Program-made: the position numbers and the translations under genes
NCBI GenBank assembly: GCA_964623885.1
Contig: CAZUVM010000202.1
Location: 1-38,511, forward strand
From: CAZUVM01 sp964623885
GTDB lineage: Bacteria; Verrucomicrobiota; Verrucomicrobiia; Limisphaerales; UBA8199
Direction of reading: 5' to 3'
DNA length: 38,511 nt
The notes under the pieces: model-generated
Seen by the model: only the letters and a program-made list of their open reading frames with translations
Databases searched by the model: none
What the model was told of the DNA's origin: nothing
Part shown: positions 23,191 through 31,586 of the stretch, piece after piece
Position numbering within the stretch: position 1 is the first letter of the stretch
How the letters are laid out: each line of letters begins with the position of its first letter

Positions 23191-26004
23191 ATGAATTACT
23201 CATATAAGCTTAGTTGCGCAGGAGCGATATTACTGATTGCGTTTGGCAGCGTCCGAGCACCGGCGGCCATCCGCAATTTGCAAGGGTTCAACACCACGGT
23301 ATACGGCGTCAACGATGACGGCTCCTATCCGTGCACCAGCAGCCAGGCCAGTGTTCCGCCATCGTGCACTCCCACGCCGGTGCCAATCGGCTTTACCATC
23401 AATTTCTACAACACCCTTTTGACTGAATTATATGTGAATAATAACGGGAATGTGACTTTCGGGGGCCCGCTAAGCGAGTTTACTCCCTTCGAAGTGGCCG
23501 CCAACGAGACGAGCATTATTGCTCCATTTTTTGCCGATGTGGATACTCGCAGCGGCAACCTGGTCACATTTGGCAATGATGTGGTGGACGGACACGCTGC
23601 CTTCGGCGTGAACTGGATTGGCGTGGGCTACTTCGACCAGGAAATCGATAAACTCAACAGCTTCCAGTTGGTAATCATCGACCGTTCGGATCGCAATCCT
23701 GGCGACTTCGACATCGAGTTTAACTACGATCAGGTGCAATGGGAGACCGGCGACGCTAGCGATGGAGTGGACGGTTTGGGGGGTGTTTCCGCGGTTGTCG
23801 GGTTCTCCAACGGCAGCGGTTTGCCCGGGACCTCGTTTCAGCTGCACGGCTCGCAAATCCCAGGGCAATTTCTTGATAGTAATCCCGGCGGGTTGATTCA
23901 CCGTAGCCTGAACTCGGCGGTCCTGGGCCGATATATCATTCCGGTCGTGAACCTCACAAATACCGTGCTGTCTGTGCCACTTTTCAGCCAGGGCGATCCG
24001 AAATGGGCCAGCAACATCTATGGCAGCTCCGGGTCTACTATCCAGCAAAAAGGTTGTGCCCTTGCTTCGCTGGCCATGGCTCTGAAATACGAGGGCATCA
24101 GCACCGATCCAGCCGCACTCAATACGTTGCTGAAAAATAATAGTGATTTCGTCGGGAGCAGCGTCAACTGGACGGCCGCTGCTCGCGATGCCTCGGGCGA
24201 TACTCTTGAATTCCATTCCTTTCGCACTTCAGACCTGCAGTACCTCAGCCAGGCGCTCTCGGAGGGTCACCCCGTGATTGTGGGAGTTAACCTCGATGAA
24301 GACGGAGCCCCAAGCCATTTCGTCGTGGTTACGGGTTACCGCAATGGGCAATACTTGATCAATGATCCGGGCCACGCGAACTTCACGACCTTGGATAGTT
24401 ACAATAATGTTTTTGAAACGCGCGGCTATGTTGGGGATCCCGCAGGGGATGTAAGCGGCTTGGGTTTCGGAGTTGATAACCCGGCGGAACTTCTGGTTGT
24501 GGATCCGGTGGGTCGGCGCGCTGGTTACGTTTCCGGCCAGGTGATTGAAGAAATTCCGCGCGGATTTCATTTTTTGGACGCGGTTGAAAACAATGATCTG
24601 ACTGGCGCTCCTGGAAGCGATACCGCCCACCAGGTGGACCTTTACCAGCCGGCGCAGGGAATTTATCAGATTTTCCTGCTTGGCACACATTCGGGGAATT
24701 ACAAACTGACTGTGCGTTCATATTCGCAAAGTGGTACACCTGGAACTCCACTGAACTTCACGGGTGCGATTACCCCCGGAGCCGTTGTTCCTTTGCAGGT
24801 AATTCTAGGGCCGGGCGGCCTCACAGCTCAGCCCTTCACGAACCAGTGCCCCTGGTCAGCGACGCCCACAAACGGAACGTCGCCGTTATCCGTTCAGTTC
24901 AGTTCGCCCGGAGTTGATGCCCAAGGTAACTCCATTACTGCGTGGAATTGGAACTTTGCTGATGGCACGTCCAGCACATCGCAGAACCCCTCCCACACCT
25001 ACAACTCGGGCGGCATTTTCTTTCCCAGCCTGACCGTCATCAACAGCACCGGCGCGACCGTGGTCGGTGCAGGTCCTGCCATTACGATTCCTCTTGTCCG
25101 ATTCACCGCGTCTCCGACGAACGGCGTGCCGCCGATGATGGTCCAGTTCACTTGTCCGGCAACGGACAACCTGGGCAATCCATTGACGCAATGGACCTGG
25201 GGCTTTGGGGATGGGGCAAGCAGTTCCCAGCAAAACCCATCGCATATTTACACCTCAATTGGCGCGTTTGCGCCGACCCTGAGCGCAGTAAATAACTTGG
25301 GAGTCACCGTGACCGGGCAAGGCCCGAGAATTTCGGTTTTGCCCTACTCTGGGATTGTTTTGAACGGCGGATTCGAAACCGGCGATCTAACGGACTGGGC
25401 ACAATCAGGGGACACTATGTTCATCGGCGTGGATTCCGATCCCTCGGACGTCCATTCGGACAGCTACGGCGCGTACATCGGGACGAGTGATATAGCGCCC
25501 GGTTATCTTTCTCAACCGCTGCGCACTACTCCGGGAGAGCCTTATCTGATTTCCCTGTGGCTCGACAGTCCGGATGGCGAGATTCCCAATGAGTTCTCCG
25601 TCGCCTGGCAGGGAACGACAGTGTTCGATGCCGTGGATTTGCCGGCTATCGGCTGGACCAACATCCAACTGCTGGTGACTGCGAATAGTCCAACGACCAG
25701 CTTGCGATTCGGTTACGTAAACGAGATAAGCTTCTTCGGCTTGGATGAAATTACGGTGCTGCCCGTTCGGCCGGTTATCACGGGGATCAGCCTTTCCGGC
25801 CAGGATCTGGTGTTGAAGGCGACCAACGGACTGGATGGCCGTGCTTACCGAGTGCTGCGAAGCTCCAGCGCCAGTTTGCCGTTGAATCAGTGGACTTCCA
25901 TCGCCACAAACACCATTGCAGGCAGCGGCAATTTTATACTGACGATTCCGAATGCGGTTGACCCCTCGGCAGCGCAGCGCTTTTTCCGCATTCAACTTCA
26001 GTAA
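23191..26004 (+). CDS. Secreted multidomain protein: nidogen-like, C39-like peptidase, PKD x2, CBM-like
   Basis: A 937-residue exported protein. The signal peptide is near residues 1-28 (CAGAILLIAFGSVRAPAA). Residues about 70-230 are a nidogen (NIDO)-like domain (FADVDTRSGNLVTFG, SFQLVIIDRSDRNPGDFDI). Residues about 265-405 resemble a C39-type papain-fold peptidase with Cys289 (QKGCALASLAMALKY), His376 (SHFVVVTGY) and Asp392 (LINDPG) as a complete triad. Two PKD domains follow (WNWNFADGTSSTSQNPSHTY and WTWGFGDGASSSQQNPSHIY), then a jelly-roll module (LNGGFETGDLTDWAQSG) and a C-terminal beta-rich module ending FFRIQ. C39-like domains of this sort cleave or bind peptides outside the cell. The NIDO plus C39 combination is uncommon. 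No ABC transporter is adjacent, so it is not a bacteriocin-exporter peptidase. Confidence 0.8.
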   Translation: MNYSYKLSCAGAILLIAFGSVRAPAAIRNLQGFNTTVYGVNDDGSYPCTSSQASVPPSCTPTPVPIGFTINFYNTLLTELYVNNNGNVTFGGPLSEFTPFEVAANETSIIAPFFADVDTRSGNLVTFGNDVVDGHAAFGVNWIGVGYFDQEIDKLNSFQLVIIDRSDRNPGDFDIEFNYDQVQWETGDASDGVDGLGGVSAVVGFSNGSGLPGTSFQLHGSQIPGQFLDSNPGGLIHRSLNSAVLGRYIIPVVNLTNTVLSVPLFSQGDPKWASNIYGSSGSTIQQKGCALASLAMALKYEGISTDPAALNTLLKNNSDFVGSSVNWTAAARDASGDTLEFHSFRTSDLQYLSQALSEGHPVIVGVNLDEDGAPSHFVVVTGYRNGQYLINDPGHANFTTLDSYNNVFETRGYVGDPAGDVSGLGFGVDNPAELLVVDPVGRRAGYVSGQVIEEIPRGFHFLDAVENNDLTGAPGSDTAHQVDLYQPAQGIYQIFLLGTHSGNYKLTVRSYSQSGTPGTPLNFTGAITPGAVVPLQVILGPGGLTAQPFTNQCPWSATPTNGTSPLSVQFSSPGVDAQGNSITAWNWNFADGTSSTSQNPSHTYNSGGIFFPSLTVINSTGATVVGAGPAITIPLVRFTASPTNGVPPMMVQFTCPATDNLGNPLTQWTWGFGDGASSSQQNPSHIYTSIGAFAPTLSAVNNLGVTVTGQGPRISVLPYSGIVLNGGFETGDLTDWAQSGDTMFIGVDSDPSDVHSDSYGAYIGTSDIAPGYLSQPLRTTPGEPYLISLWLDSPDGEIPNEFSVAWQGTTVFDAVDLPAIGWTNIQLLVTANSPTTSLRFGYVNEISFFGLDEITVLPVRPVITGISLSGQDLVLKATNGLDGRAYRVLRSSSASLPLNQWTSIATNTIAGSGNFILTIPNAVDPSAAQRFFRIQLQ

Positions 26005-26049
26005 CCGTAGGGTCCGGCCGGCGGGCAGGCTCTCAGATCATCGAACCTG

Positions 26050-26643
26050 ATGAAATTGCGGCTCAAACGTACCTCTACGTATTGGCAGTGCGGGAACGTA
26101 ATTCTGCTCCTTGTCCTCAGCCTCATTTGCGGCGCATGCAAGCGAGCTTATAAGATAGGTAATTCGATCACCCAGCGCGATCTCACCAATGCGTTGCCGG
26201 AATACTGGATCTCGCTGCCTGTTGGTTCCACCAACCTTTACCTCGAACACCGGCCAGATAAGTTCCTGTCTTGCACTTGGTACAAGTTGACCGTTCCGCG
26301 GGTCAGTCTTACCAATTTTCTTCAAACCTTTGGTGTGCTGCCCGAGTTCATGCCGGTGCCGCCGCAGATGCTGGCGGCGCGGAAAGCACTTTCACGCCCT
26401 CCGCTGTTTCCGTCGGGTTTGGACAAAGGGAGCGCGACGGCATGGCTGGCGGACATCGCGACAACCTCGCGCCGCGCGTCGCATTGGGACTTAGAGGCAA
26501 CGACCGTTCCATTACGCATGTATATGGCAGCACGACCTGGTCTGGCCTCGCCCACAGATGAGGTGCTTCTAAGCGCCTACACCGATGACACGGTCAATTT
26601 GCAAGCCACAATTTGGATCGAATATCTGCGCGTTCGAAGATAA
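26050..26643 (+). CDS. Hypothetical lipoprotein-like protein
   Basis: A 197-residue protein that I do not recognise. The first ~35 residues contain a basic start and a hydrophobic stretch NVILLLVLSLICGAC. The final Cys could be lipidated, although the residue at -3 is Cys and so not a standard lipobox. The remainder is soluble, rich in Leu, Pro and Thr, with no motif that I can name. It follows the large secreted protein by 45 bp and precedes a BON-domain protein on the same strand, which suggests an envelope location. Confidence 0.55.
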   Translation: MKLRLKRTSTYWQCGNVILLLVLSLICGACKRAYKIGNSITQRDLTNALPEYWISLPVGSTNLYLEHRPDKFLSCTWYKLTVPRVSLTNFLQTFGVLPEFMPVPPQMLAARKALSRPPLFPSGLDKGSATAWLADIATTSRRASHWDLEATTVPLRMYMAARPGLASPTDEVLLSAYTDDTVNLQATIWIEYLRVRR

Positions 26644-26756
26644 TAACTTCTCCTGGTCCAGGTAATGCTTTGGGTCCTACGCAAAATACCCCACTACCAT
26701 CCGGGGTGCTTCGGACGACATTTATGCGGGTAGTTTTGAGAGAAAGGATCTGTTGC

Positions 26757-27407
26757 ATGAAAACCAAAACGGCATACACCCTCATTGTCATCTCCTCGTT
26801 GTTCTTGGCCAATGTCGGCAGCGCTTCCGAGCGCCATGAGGCCGATAAGGCGATTGAGACGAACCTGCGAGCAACGTTGGATCAACGCCACGTTCACGTC
26901 CATGTCCATGAAGGCATTGTCACGCTGGAAGGGCACGTTCGGACCGAGACCGATCGTCAATCGATCGAATCATTAGTCCGCAGCACACCCGGGGTCGCTG
27001 CGGTCAAGGACAAGTTGAACGTCGCCCTGCCATCGCCTGGCGACGTTGTGGCGGCTCCAACCTATCGCACGACGATTCCAGTATATGTGACTCCGCCCCC
27101 GGCTCAGGTGATTACGCCGGCCCCGGTGGTCACCCTGCCCGCCCCGGTAGTTATTCCTGAATACCCAAAACTAAAGGTGCAGGCCTATACGGGGGAAGAT
27201 CAGGCTATGGCTGAGCGCATTGCGCGTCAGTTGGCGATTGACGGAGTGCCCACCGAAGGTATCGGCCAGGTCGTCATCACTGTTCACCTTGGCGTAGTCT
27301 CCTTAAAGGGCGACGTGGAATCACACGAAGATCACGATGCGCTCATCGCAGCGGTTCAGCATGCCGGTGGCATGAAGGCAATCTACGATCAGTTGCAGAT
27401 CAGCTGA
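26757..27407 (+). CDS. Periplasmic BON-domain protein
   Basis: A 216-residue exported protein. The signal peptide is TAYTLIVISSLFLANVGSAS. The first BON domain (about 24-90) contains HVHEGIVTLEGHVRTETDRQ. A Pro/Val-rich linker (about 100-138) precedes a second BON domain (about 140-216; VVITVHLGVVSLKGDVES). BON domains bind phospholipid surfaces and occur in OsmY-like stress proteins. Start chosen at 26757, with AGAAAGGA upstream. Its end overlaps the convergent gene at 27400 by 8 bp. Confidence 0.8.
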   Translation: MKTKTAYTLIVISSLFLANVGSASERHEADKAIETNLRATLDQRHVHVHVHEGIVTLEGHVRTETDRQSIESLVRSTPGVAAVKDKLNVALPSPGDVVAAPTYRTTIPVYVTPPPAQVITPAPVVTLPAPVVIPEYPKLKVQAYTGEDQAMAERIARQLAIDGVPTEGIGQVVITVHLGVVSLKGDVESHEDHDALIAAVQHAGGMKAIYDQLQIS

Positions 27408-27636
27408 TAGGTCGTTGGCCTTTGGTCGCGTAACAGATGTGATGATACGCGGCCAAATAGGCCAGGTCCTTTTCCGCCAAAGAATTCAGCCATTTTGCCC
27501 GCTCCCGGGGACCCAGTTCTCGCAAATGATAGAGCGGGCAATCTTCTGGATTGGCCTGGTCAAAAGGGCATGAATCTACAAGTTCTAGTAAAAACTGCTT
27601 AACCTCATTCCTTTTCCGGCGAGGCGATGCGCTCAT
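27400..27636 (-). CDS. Small Cys-containing protein of unknown function
   Basis: A 78-residue soluble protein with a basic N-terminus, the paired segments SCPFDQANPEDCPLYHLREL and KWLNSLAEKDLAYLA, then YHHICYA. Three Cys and two adjacent His residues could bind a metal, but this is speculative. It is Leu- and Glu-rich with amphipathic helices. An in-frame upstream start would add 25 residues (27711); the shorter start is preferred because the family-like region starts there. It is convergent with the BON gene (8-bp overlap) and divergent from the glycosidase gene at 27770. I do not recognise a named family. Confidence 0.55.
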   Translation of the reverse strand: MSASPRRKRNEVKQFLLELVDSCPFDQANPEDCPLYHLRELGPRERAKWLNSLAEKDLAYLAAYHHICYATKGQRPIS

Positions 27637-27732
27637 AAGTCTGGAGTTAGGTTTTCCGAAACTGACCACGCCTGCGACGTAAGTATGGACCCGTTCCAAG
27701 GGCGACGTCAATCAGTATTTCTTCAGACGCAC

Positions 27733-27760
27733 TTGTCTGTGATCCCTCATGCTGTAAGAT
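27733..27760 (+). promoter_or_regulatory. Candidate promoter of the clan-A-like glycosidase
   Basis: TTGTCT at 27733-27738, a 16-nt spacer and TAAGAT at 27755-27760. The predicted start is near 27767, about 3 nt before the ATG at 27770, which again implies a nearly leaderless mRNA. No Shine-Dalgarno sequence is visible there. Confidence 0.35.
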
Positions 27761-27769
27761 GGCCTGAAA

Positions 27770-29071
27770 ATGACTCTTTCGGTTCGATGTTTGGTCTTGG
27801 CCACTTTTTGCTTCGCGATGCGGGCACACACAGCTGAAGTGGCCGCCGTCACCGTGAGCGATTTTCTCGATTCACTTGGGATGTGCACGCATATCGGGCA
27901 GGGAATTGATAAGCCGACCGAAAGCGCCGCCGCTTTGGCCTACGCCGGTATCCGGAACATTCGTGACGATTCCAGCCCGCGACACACGCAGGATTGGATC
28001 GCAGTTCACCGGACTTCCGGAGTGAAAGTCGTTTTGACACAGAGCGGCCCTAACGACGCAGCTATAACTAATTTAATGGAAGTATCCAGGGAGCTTGCCG
28101 GTGCCGGCGCACTGCTGGCACTGGAGGGACCCAATGAACCCAACAACTGGGCGGTCACGTTCAAGGGCCAAAAGTCCGGCGGCAAATCCACGTTCCTGCC
28201 TGTAGCGAAATGGCAAAGCGCGTTTTATGCCCAGGTCAAGAGCGATCCCGTTTTAAAACACTACCCTGTGTTTCATTCCAGCGAGGCCGGCGGGTCCGAG
28301 CCCGATAATGTTGGACTTCAGTTCCTAATTATACCTCCAGATTCAAACACGCTGATGCCGCCGGGGACGAAGTTCGCCGATTTTGCCAACGTGCATAATT
28401 ACATCTGCCGCAAGCCCGGCATCATCGACAACATGGCATGGGTGAATGCGGATCCCCTCTTCCACGGCTGGACGGATGGATTGTATGTTGAATATGGGAA
28501 AACGTGGGCCAAAGGATTCTCGGGTTACTCTAAGACTGAGCTCAAGCAACTGCCGCGGGTAACCACCGAAACCGGTTGGGCTACCGGCGGCAAGAATCTC
28601 ACTCAGGAACAGCAAGGACGGCTTTATCTGAATCTTTACCTGGCCCAATTCAAGCAGGGCTTTAAATACACCTTCATCTACATGCTGCGCGATGCCGGTG
28701 GATCGGACGCAGGCTACGGAATCTTCGAATCGAATTACGAGCCTAAGAAATCAGCCATTTATCTGCATAACATCACCACCATCCTCCACGACGATGGTGC
28801 TGCAAAACATGGCACGCTCGACTACGCCATTCTCGACCAACCGCCGACCGTGCACGACCTGCTCCTTCGCAAGAGCACCGGGCAATATGAGCTGATCGTC
28901 TGGAATGAAAGAGCCGAAGGGACCAATAACGTCACGGTGAAGTTCACCCACAATGTCCCTTCGTTTAAAGTCTACGACCCAACCAGGGGGATCTCGCCGG
29001 TTCAAACTAACTCTCGCACAAACGCGGTGCCTTTGGAATTGAGCGACCACCCGGTTGTGGTCGAACTCTGA
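27770..29071 (+). CDS. Secreted clan-A-like glycoside hydrolase
   Basis: A 433-residue exported protein. The N-terminus (SVRCLVLATFCFAMRAHTAE) is a signal peptide. The body resembles a (beta/alpha)8 retaining glycosidase. The predicted acid/base is Glu123 in LEGPNEPNN (the Asn-Glu signature of clan GH-A) and the nucleophile is Glu267 in RVTTETGWATGG. The barrel ends near residue 340, and a beta-rich domain (about 350-433; YELIVWNERAEGTNNVTVKF) follows, similar to the C-terminal sandwich of GH39/GH30-like enzymes. The exact family and substrate are uncertain. It is convergent with the GH99-like gene, 17 bp apart. Confidence 0.75.
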   Translation: MTLSVRCLVLATFCFAMRAHTAEVAAVTVSDFLDSLGMCTHIGQGIDKPTESAAALAYAGIRNIRDDSSPRHTQDWIAVHRTSGVKVVLTQSGPNDAAITNLMEVSRELAGAGALLALEGPNEPNNWAVTFKGQKSGGKSTFLPVAKWQSAFYAQVKSDPVLKHYPVFHSSEAGGSEPDNVGLQFLIIPPDSNTLMPPGTKFADFANVHNYICRKPGIIDNMAWVNADPLFHGWTDGLYVEYGKTWAKGFSGYSKTELKQLPRVTTETGWATGGKNLTQEQQGRLYLNLYLAQFKQGFKYTFIYMLRDAGGSDAGYGIFESNYEPKKSAIYLHNITTILHDDGAAKHGTLDYAILDQPPTVHDLLLRKSTGQYELIVWNERAEGTNNVTVKFTHNVPSFKVYDPTRGISPVQTNSRTNAVPLELSDHPVVVEL

Positions 29072-29088
29072 TTCAGCGGCGCAGAAGC

Positions 29089-31413
29089 TCAGGGCGTAAT
29101 CGGAATTTGTGACTGCAGCGGGATGTCTCCGCGCAACATGCTGGAGGCCTGGCCGGCCAGGCGGAGGTACCAATCGCTGGGCAGGGTTTGGCCGTCGATG
29201 TTCAATGGCACGAGCGACGCAGACGTTGGCAGTTGGGCGGCAGTCGGCGCCATTTTGAGCATCGAAGTGCCTTCGTTCATTTCATCGAACATTGCGCCGT
29301 AGAGCATGGTGCACCCGGCAGACATGAAGTCATAAACCTGGTGCCAATAAAATGTGCCTCCGTTGCGGGGGATTTGGTTAAGCGGACCGGCGTTCAGGTT
29401 GTACCAGGAAAATCCAGGAAAAATGACCGGCATGTAATCGAGCCCGTGGGAGTTCGCATCCAGCAAATCCGGGATGATCTGATTTAGCTCGAAGCTATCT
29501 ATTCCGCTGAGCGTCGAGTACCGGCCTACCGACCATGGGCTAATGACGTCGAAAGCGTGATAGGCTGCCGTCCAGGCCGTGTTGGTTTGCGAATCGTTCT
29601 TCAAAGTTCGCCAATAGGTCGGCACGCCACCCATTACGGTGCAGCCGGCCGATTTGAAAAAAGTTACGGCGGTTTGAGCATCCTGCGGCGTTCCCGGCCG
29701 ATCGGTGAACCCAAATCCCCACACGGCCACGACTGGTTTGCCTTTATGTCGCACGTAGCTAGGGCTGTTGGTCACTCCGAGTGTGTTGACCAGGTAAAGC
29801 CAGTCATTCGTGAGCGTGTTGATGAAGGTATTCGAGGACGCACCGGAGATGTCGTACATGATTGCGAACACGCGGCCATAAGTTTCAGCTCCCACGCGCA
29901 CATTCATGGTGACCTGATTACGGAAAGCAAGCAGGCTCGGACTGGCCAACTCGGAAACGAACCGCTGCAGAAACACGCCGTCGAGGTGATTGTCTTTCAT
30001 CCATTTGAAGTGGCGGACAACGGTCTTCTGGTTGAACGCGGAATACACTTGCGCCGGGCTTCCGCCGGGCAGCGTCATGCCGGTGTTGAAGAGCTCATTC
30101 GAATCCAACTCGGAAACATCAGGCCAGAAATCCACGACGAGATTGGTTGCGACCGGGATCTGCCGGCTGAACCAATGCTGCCATTGGTTCACCGCAGAAC
30201 CGTCATTAGGACAGGCGAACCAACCCTGATAGCCCATCATGAATTTTCGGGCCAGGGTACTCGGGTCGACTTCCGGGCCGAGCCGGAAGAATTGTTGTGG
30301 GCCGCCATTGGAGACGGCGAGGCTGTACTGGGCATTGCTGATTGACGGGGTGTCGGGTACTACTCGCCACTTGGGAGGCGACGGAGAATTTGAACCCCAT
30401 TGAAGTGAGGAAGCGGTGGCGGAGGTCGGCCAAGAGAGCTGGAAATTCGTTCCTATCCTGGCAATCGCGAGCACGACCGGCTGAGGCAACGTAACCAAGG
30501 ACACGGTCACCGGCGCGGACACGGTGCTGGCGCCCAAGTTATCCGTTGCAACCGCTGTCACCTGATAGGTTCCCGTTGCAGGATTGGTCCAGGACAAAGT
30601 GTAGGGACTTGACGTCGCCTGGCCGAGCTTCGTGCCGCCGGCATAGAATGCGACGTTGGCAATTGTGCCATCGTAATCCGAGGCTGAAGCCATGAGAGGA
30701 AGAACCGCCGGAACCGCTTCAAGGAGAATATTGGTGCCGTCGATGGGGCCGATCAGGCTAACTCGAGGTCGAATGTTTCCGCCAGATTGAGGCGGAATGA
30801 AGTCAGCCGTTTTAGTGATGGCTATATTGTCCCATTGCGCAGCCAAGGGATAGTACTTTGCGGCCGCGCCGTTGCCGGCAGGGCCATCGTAAAAAACCCG
30901 GAGAGTGACGGTTGAACCGGTATTGGTTGTGTTGAAGCCTCGATACGCAAAATAACCCAGGTCGGCGTTGGCATTGGCGTACGAAAGGGTCATCTGCGGC
31001 TCGCCGGTGACATCGTTCATGTCGATCACGGTCGTGACGTGGTTGGCGGCATCGCCCATGTTCCAAAGGTACGCGCTCAGCACATAATCGGTGGCGGGCT
31101 GCAAATTGATCGTGCGCTGATAACTGCCTACCGGCGCGGCATTGCTGTAAAAGGCCATGGCAACAACGCTGTTATCAGTCTGCGCCAGGTTCGTGCCTGC
31201 GCCCGCGAACACATCAGCCTGGCGAATCCAGCCCACCGGTGAGGGATAGCTGTTGTTGATCGCAGGGCCGGTGATTTGAAAATCGCCGTTATAGATTAAC
31301 TGGACATTTTCGGTTCCGGGCGTAATCGAAGAGAGCTTCAAATACGTTTGCGCGAAGGCAGAGCCTTGGTAAACGACGGTCAATATCAAGAGCAACGCAA
31401 ACTTTGACGGCAT
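29089..31413 (-). CDS. Secreted GH71/GH99-like protein with Ig and beta-sandwich modules
   Basis: A 774-residue exported protein; signal peptide LLLILTVVYQGSAFAQ. A jelly-roll (about 25-215) is followed by an Ig-like domain (VAFYAGGTKLGQATSSPYTL), then a beta-module ending GGPQQFFRLGP, then a C-terminal GH71/99-like barrel (about 385-774; FMMGYQGWFACPNDGS at its start). Glu711 and Glu714 in MFDEMNEG match the Glu-x-x-Glu pair of GH99 endo-mannosidases. Other signatures are VDFWPDVSEL and GRVFAIMYDISG. A mannan or related polysaccharide substrate is inferred from the family. A 31494 start is possible but adds no signal-like sequence. It shares a strand with the next gene upstream, 173 bp away across an inverted-repeat element. 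Confidence 0.78.
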   Translation of the reverse strand: MPSKFALLLILTVVYQGSAFAQTYLKLSSITPGTENVQLIYNGDFQITGPAINNSYPSPVGWIRQADVFAGAGTNLAQTDNSVVAMAFYSNAAPVGSYQRTINLQPATDYVLSAYLWNMGDAANHVTTVIDMNDVTGEPQMTLSYANANADLGYFAYRGFNTTNTGSTVTLRVFYDGPAGNGAAAKYYPLAAQWDNIAITKTADFIPPQSGGNIRPRVSLIGPIDGTNILLEAVPAVLPLMASASDYDGTIANVAFYAGGTKLGQATSSPYTLSWTNPATGTYQVTAVATDNLGASTVSAPVTVSLVTLPQPVVLAIARIGTNFQLSWPTSATASSLQWGSNSPSPPKWRVVPDTPSISNAQYSLAVSNGGPQQFFRLGPEVDPSTLARKFMMGYQGWFACPNDGSAVNQWQHWFSRQIPVATNLVVDFWPDVSELDSNELFNTGMTLPGGSPAQVYSAFNQKTVVRHFKWMKDNHLDGVFLQRFVSELASPSLLAFRNQVTMNVRVGAETYGRVFAIMYDISGASSNTFINTLTNDWLYLVNTLGVTNSPSYVRHKGKPVVAVWGFGFTDRPGTPQDAQTAVTFFKSAGCTVMGGVPTYWRTLKNDSQTNTAWTAAYHAFDVISPWSVGRYSTLSGIDSFELNQIIPDLLDANSHGLDYMPVIFPGFSWYNLNAGPLNQIPRNGGTFYWHQVYDFMSAGCTMLYGAMFDEMNEGTSMLKMAPTAAQLPTSASLVPLNIDGQTLPSDWYLRLAGQASSMLRGDIPLQSQIPITP

Positions 31414-31488
31414 AGCTGGATTAGTTGAGTGAGCTCCGGACGTTCCGGCCGTAGAGTGTCGACAGCACGATAGCCTTCCTATGATAAA

Positions 31489-31580
31489 GCGCACGCGTCT
31501 TCGTCACGGCTGCGTGCCGAAGGACGTCGCGCGCTCCGGCGTGCCCGCCCGGCTTTCGCCGGGCGAGCTGCCGCGTGCGC
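31489..31580. repeat. 92-bp inverted-repeat element with internal hairpin
   Basis: Perfect 9-bp ends GCGCACGCG (31489-31497) and CGCGTGCGC (31572-31580) bracket the element. Inside is an 8-bp hairpin CGCCCGGC-TTTC-GCCGGGCG (31546-31565) and a smaller CGGC/GCCG stem near 31507. No coding frame is present. The layout resembles a REP/MITE-type element lying between two minus-strand genes. Confidence 0.55.
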
Positions 31581-31586
31581 CATCCA

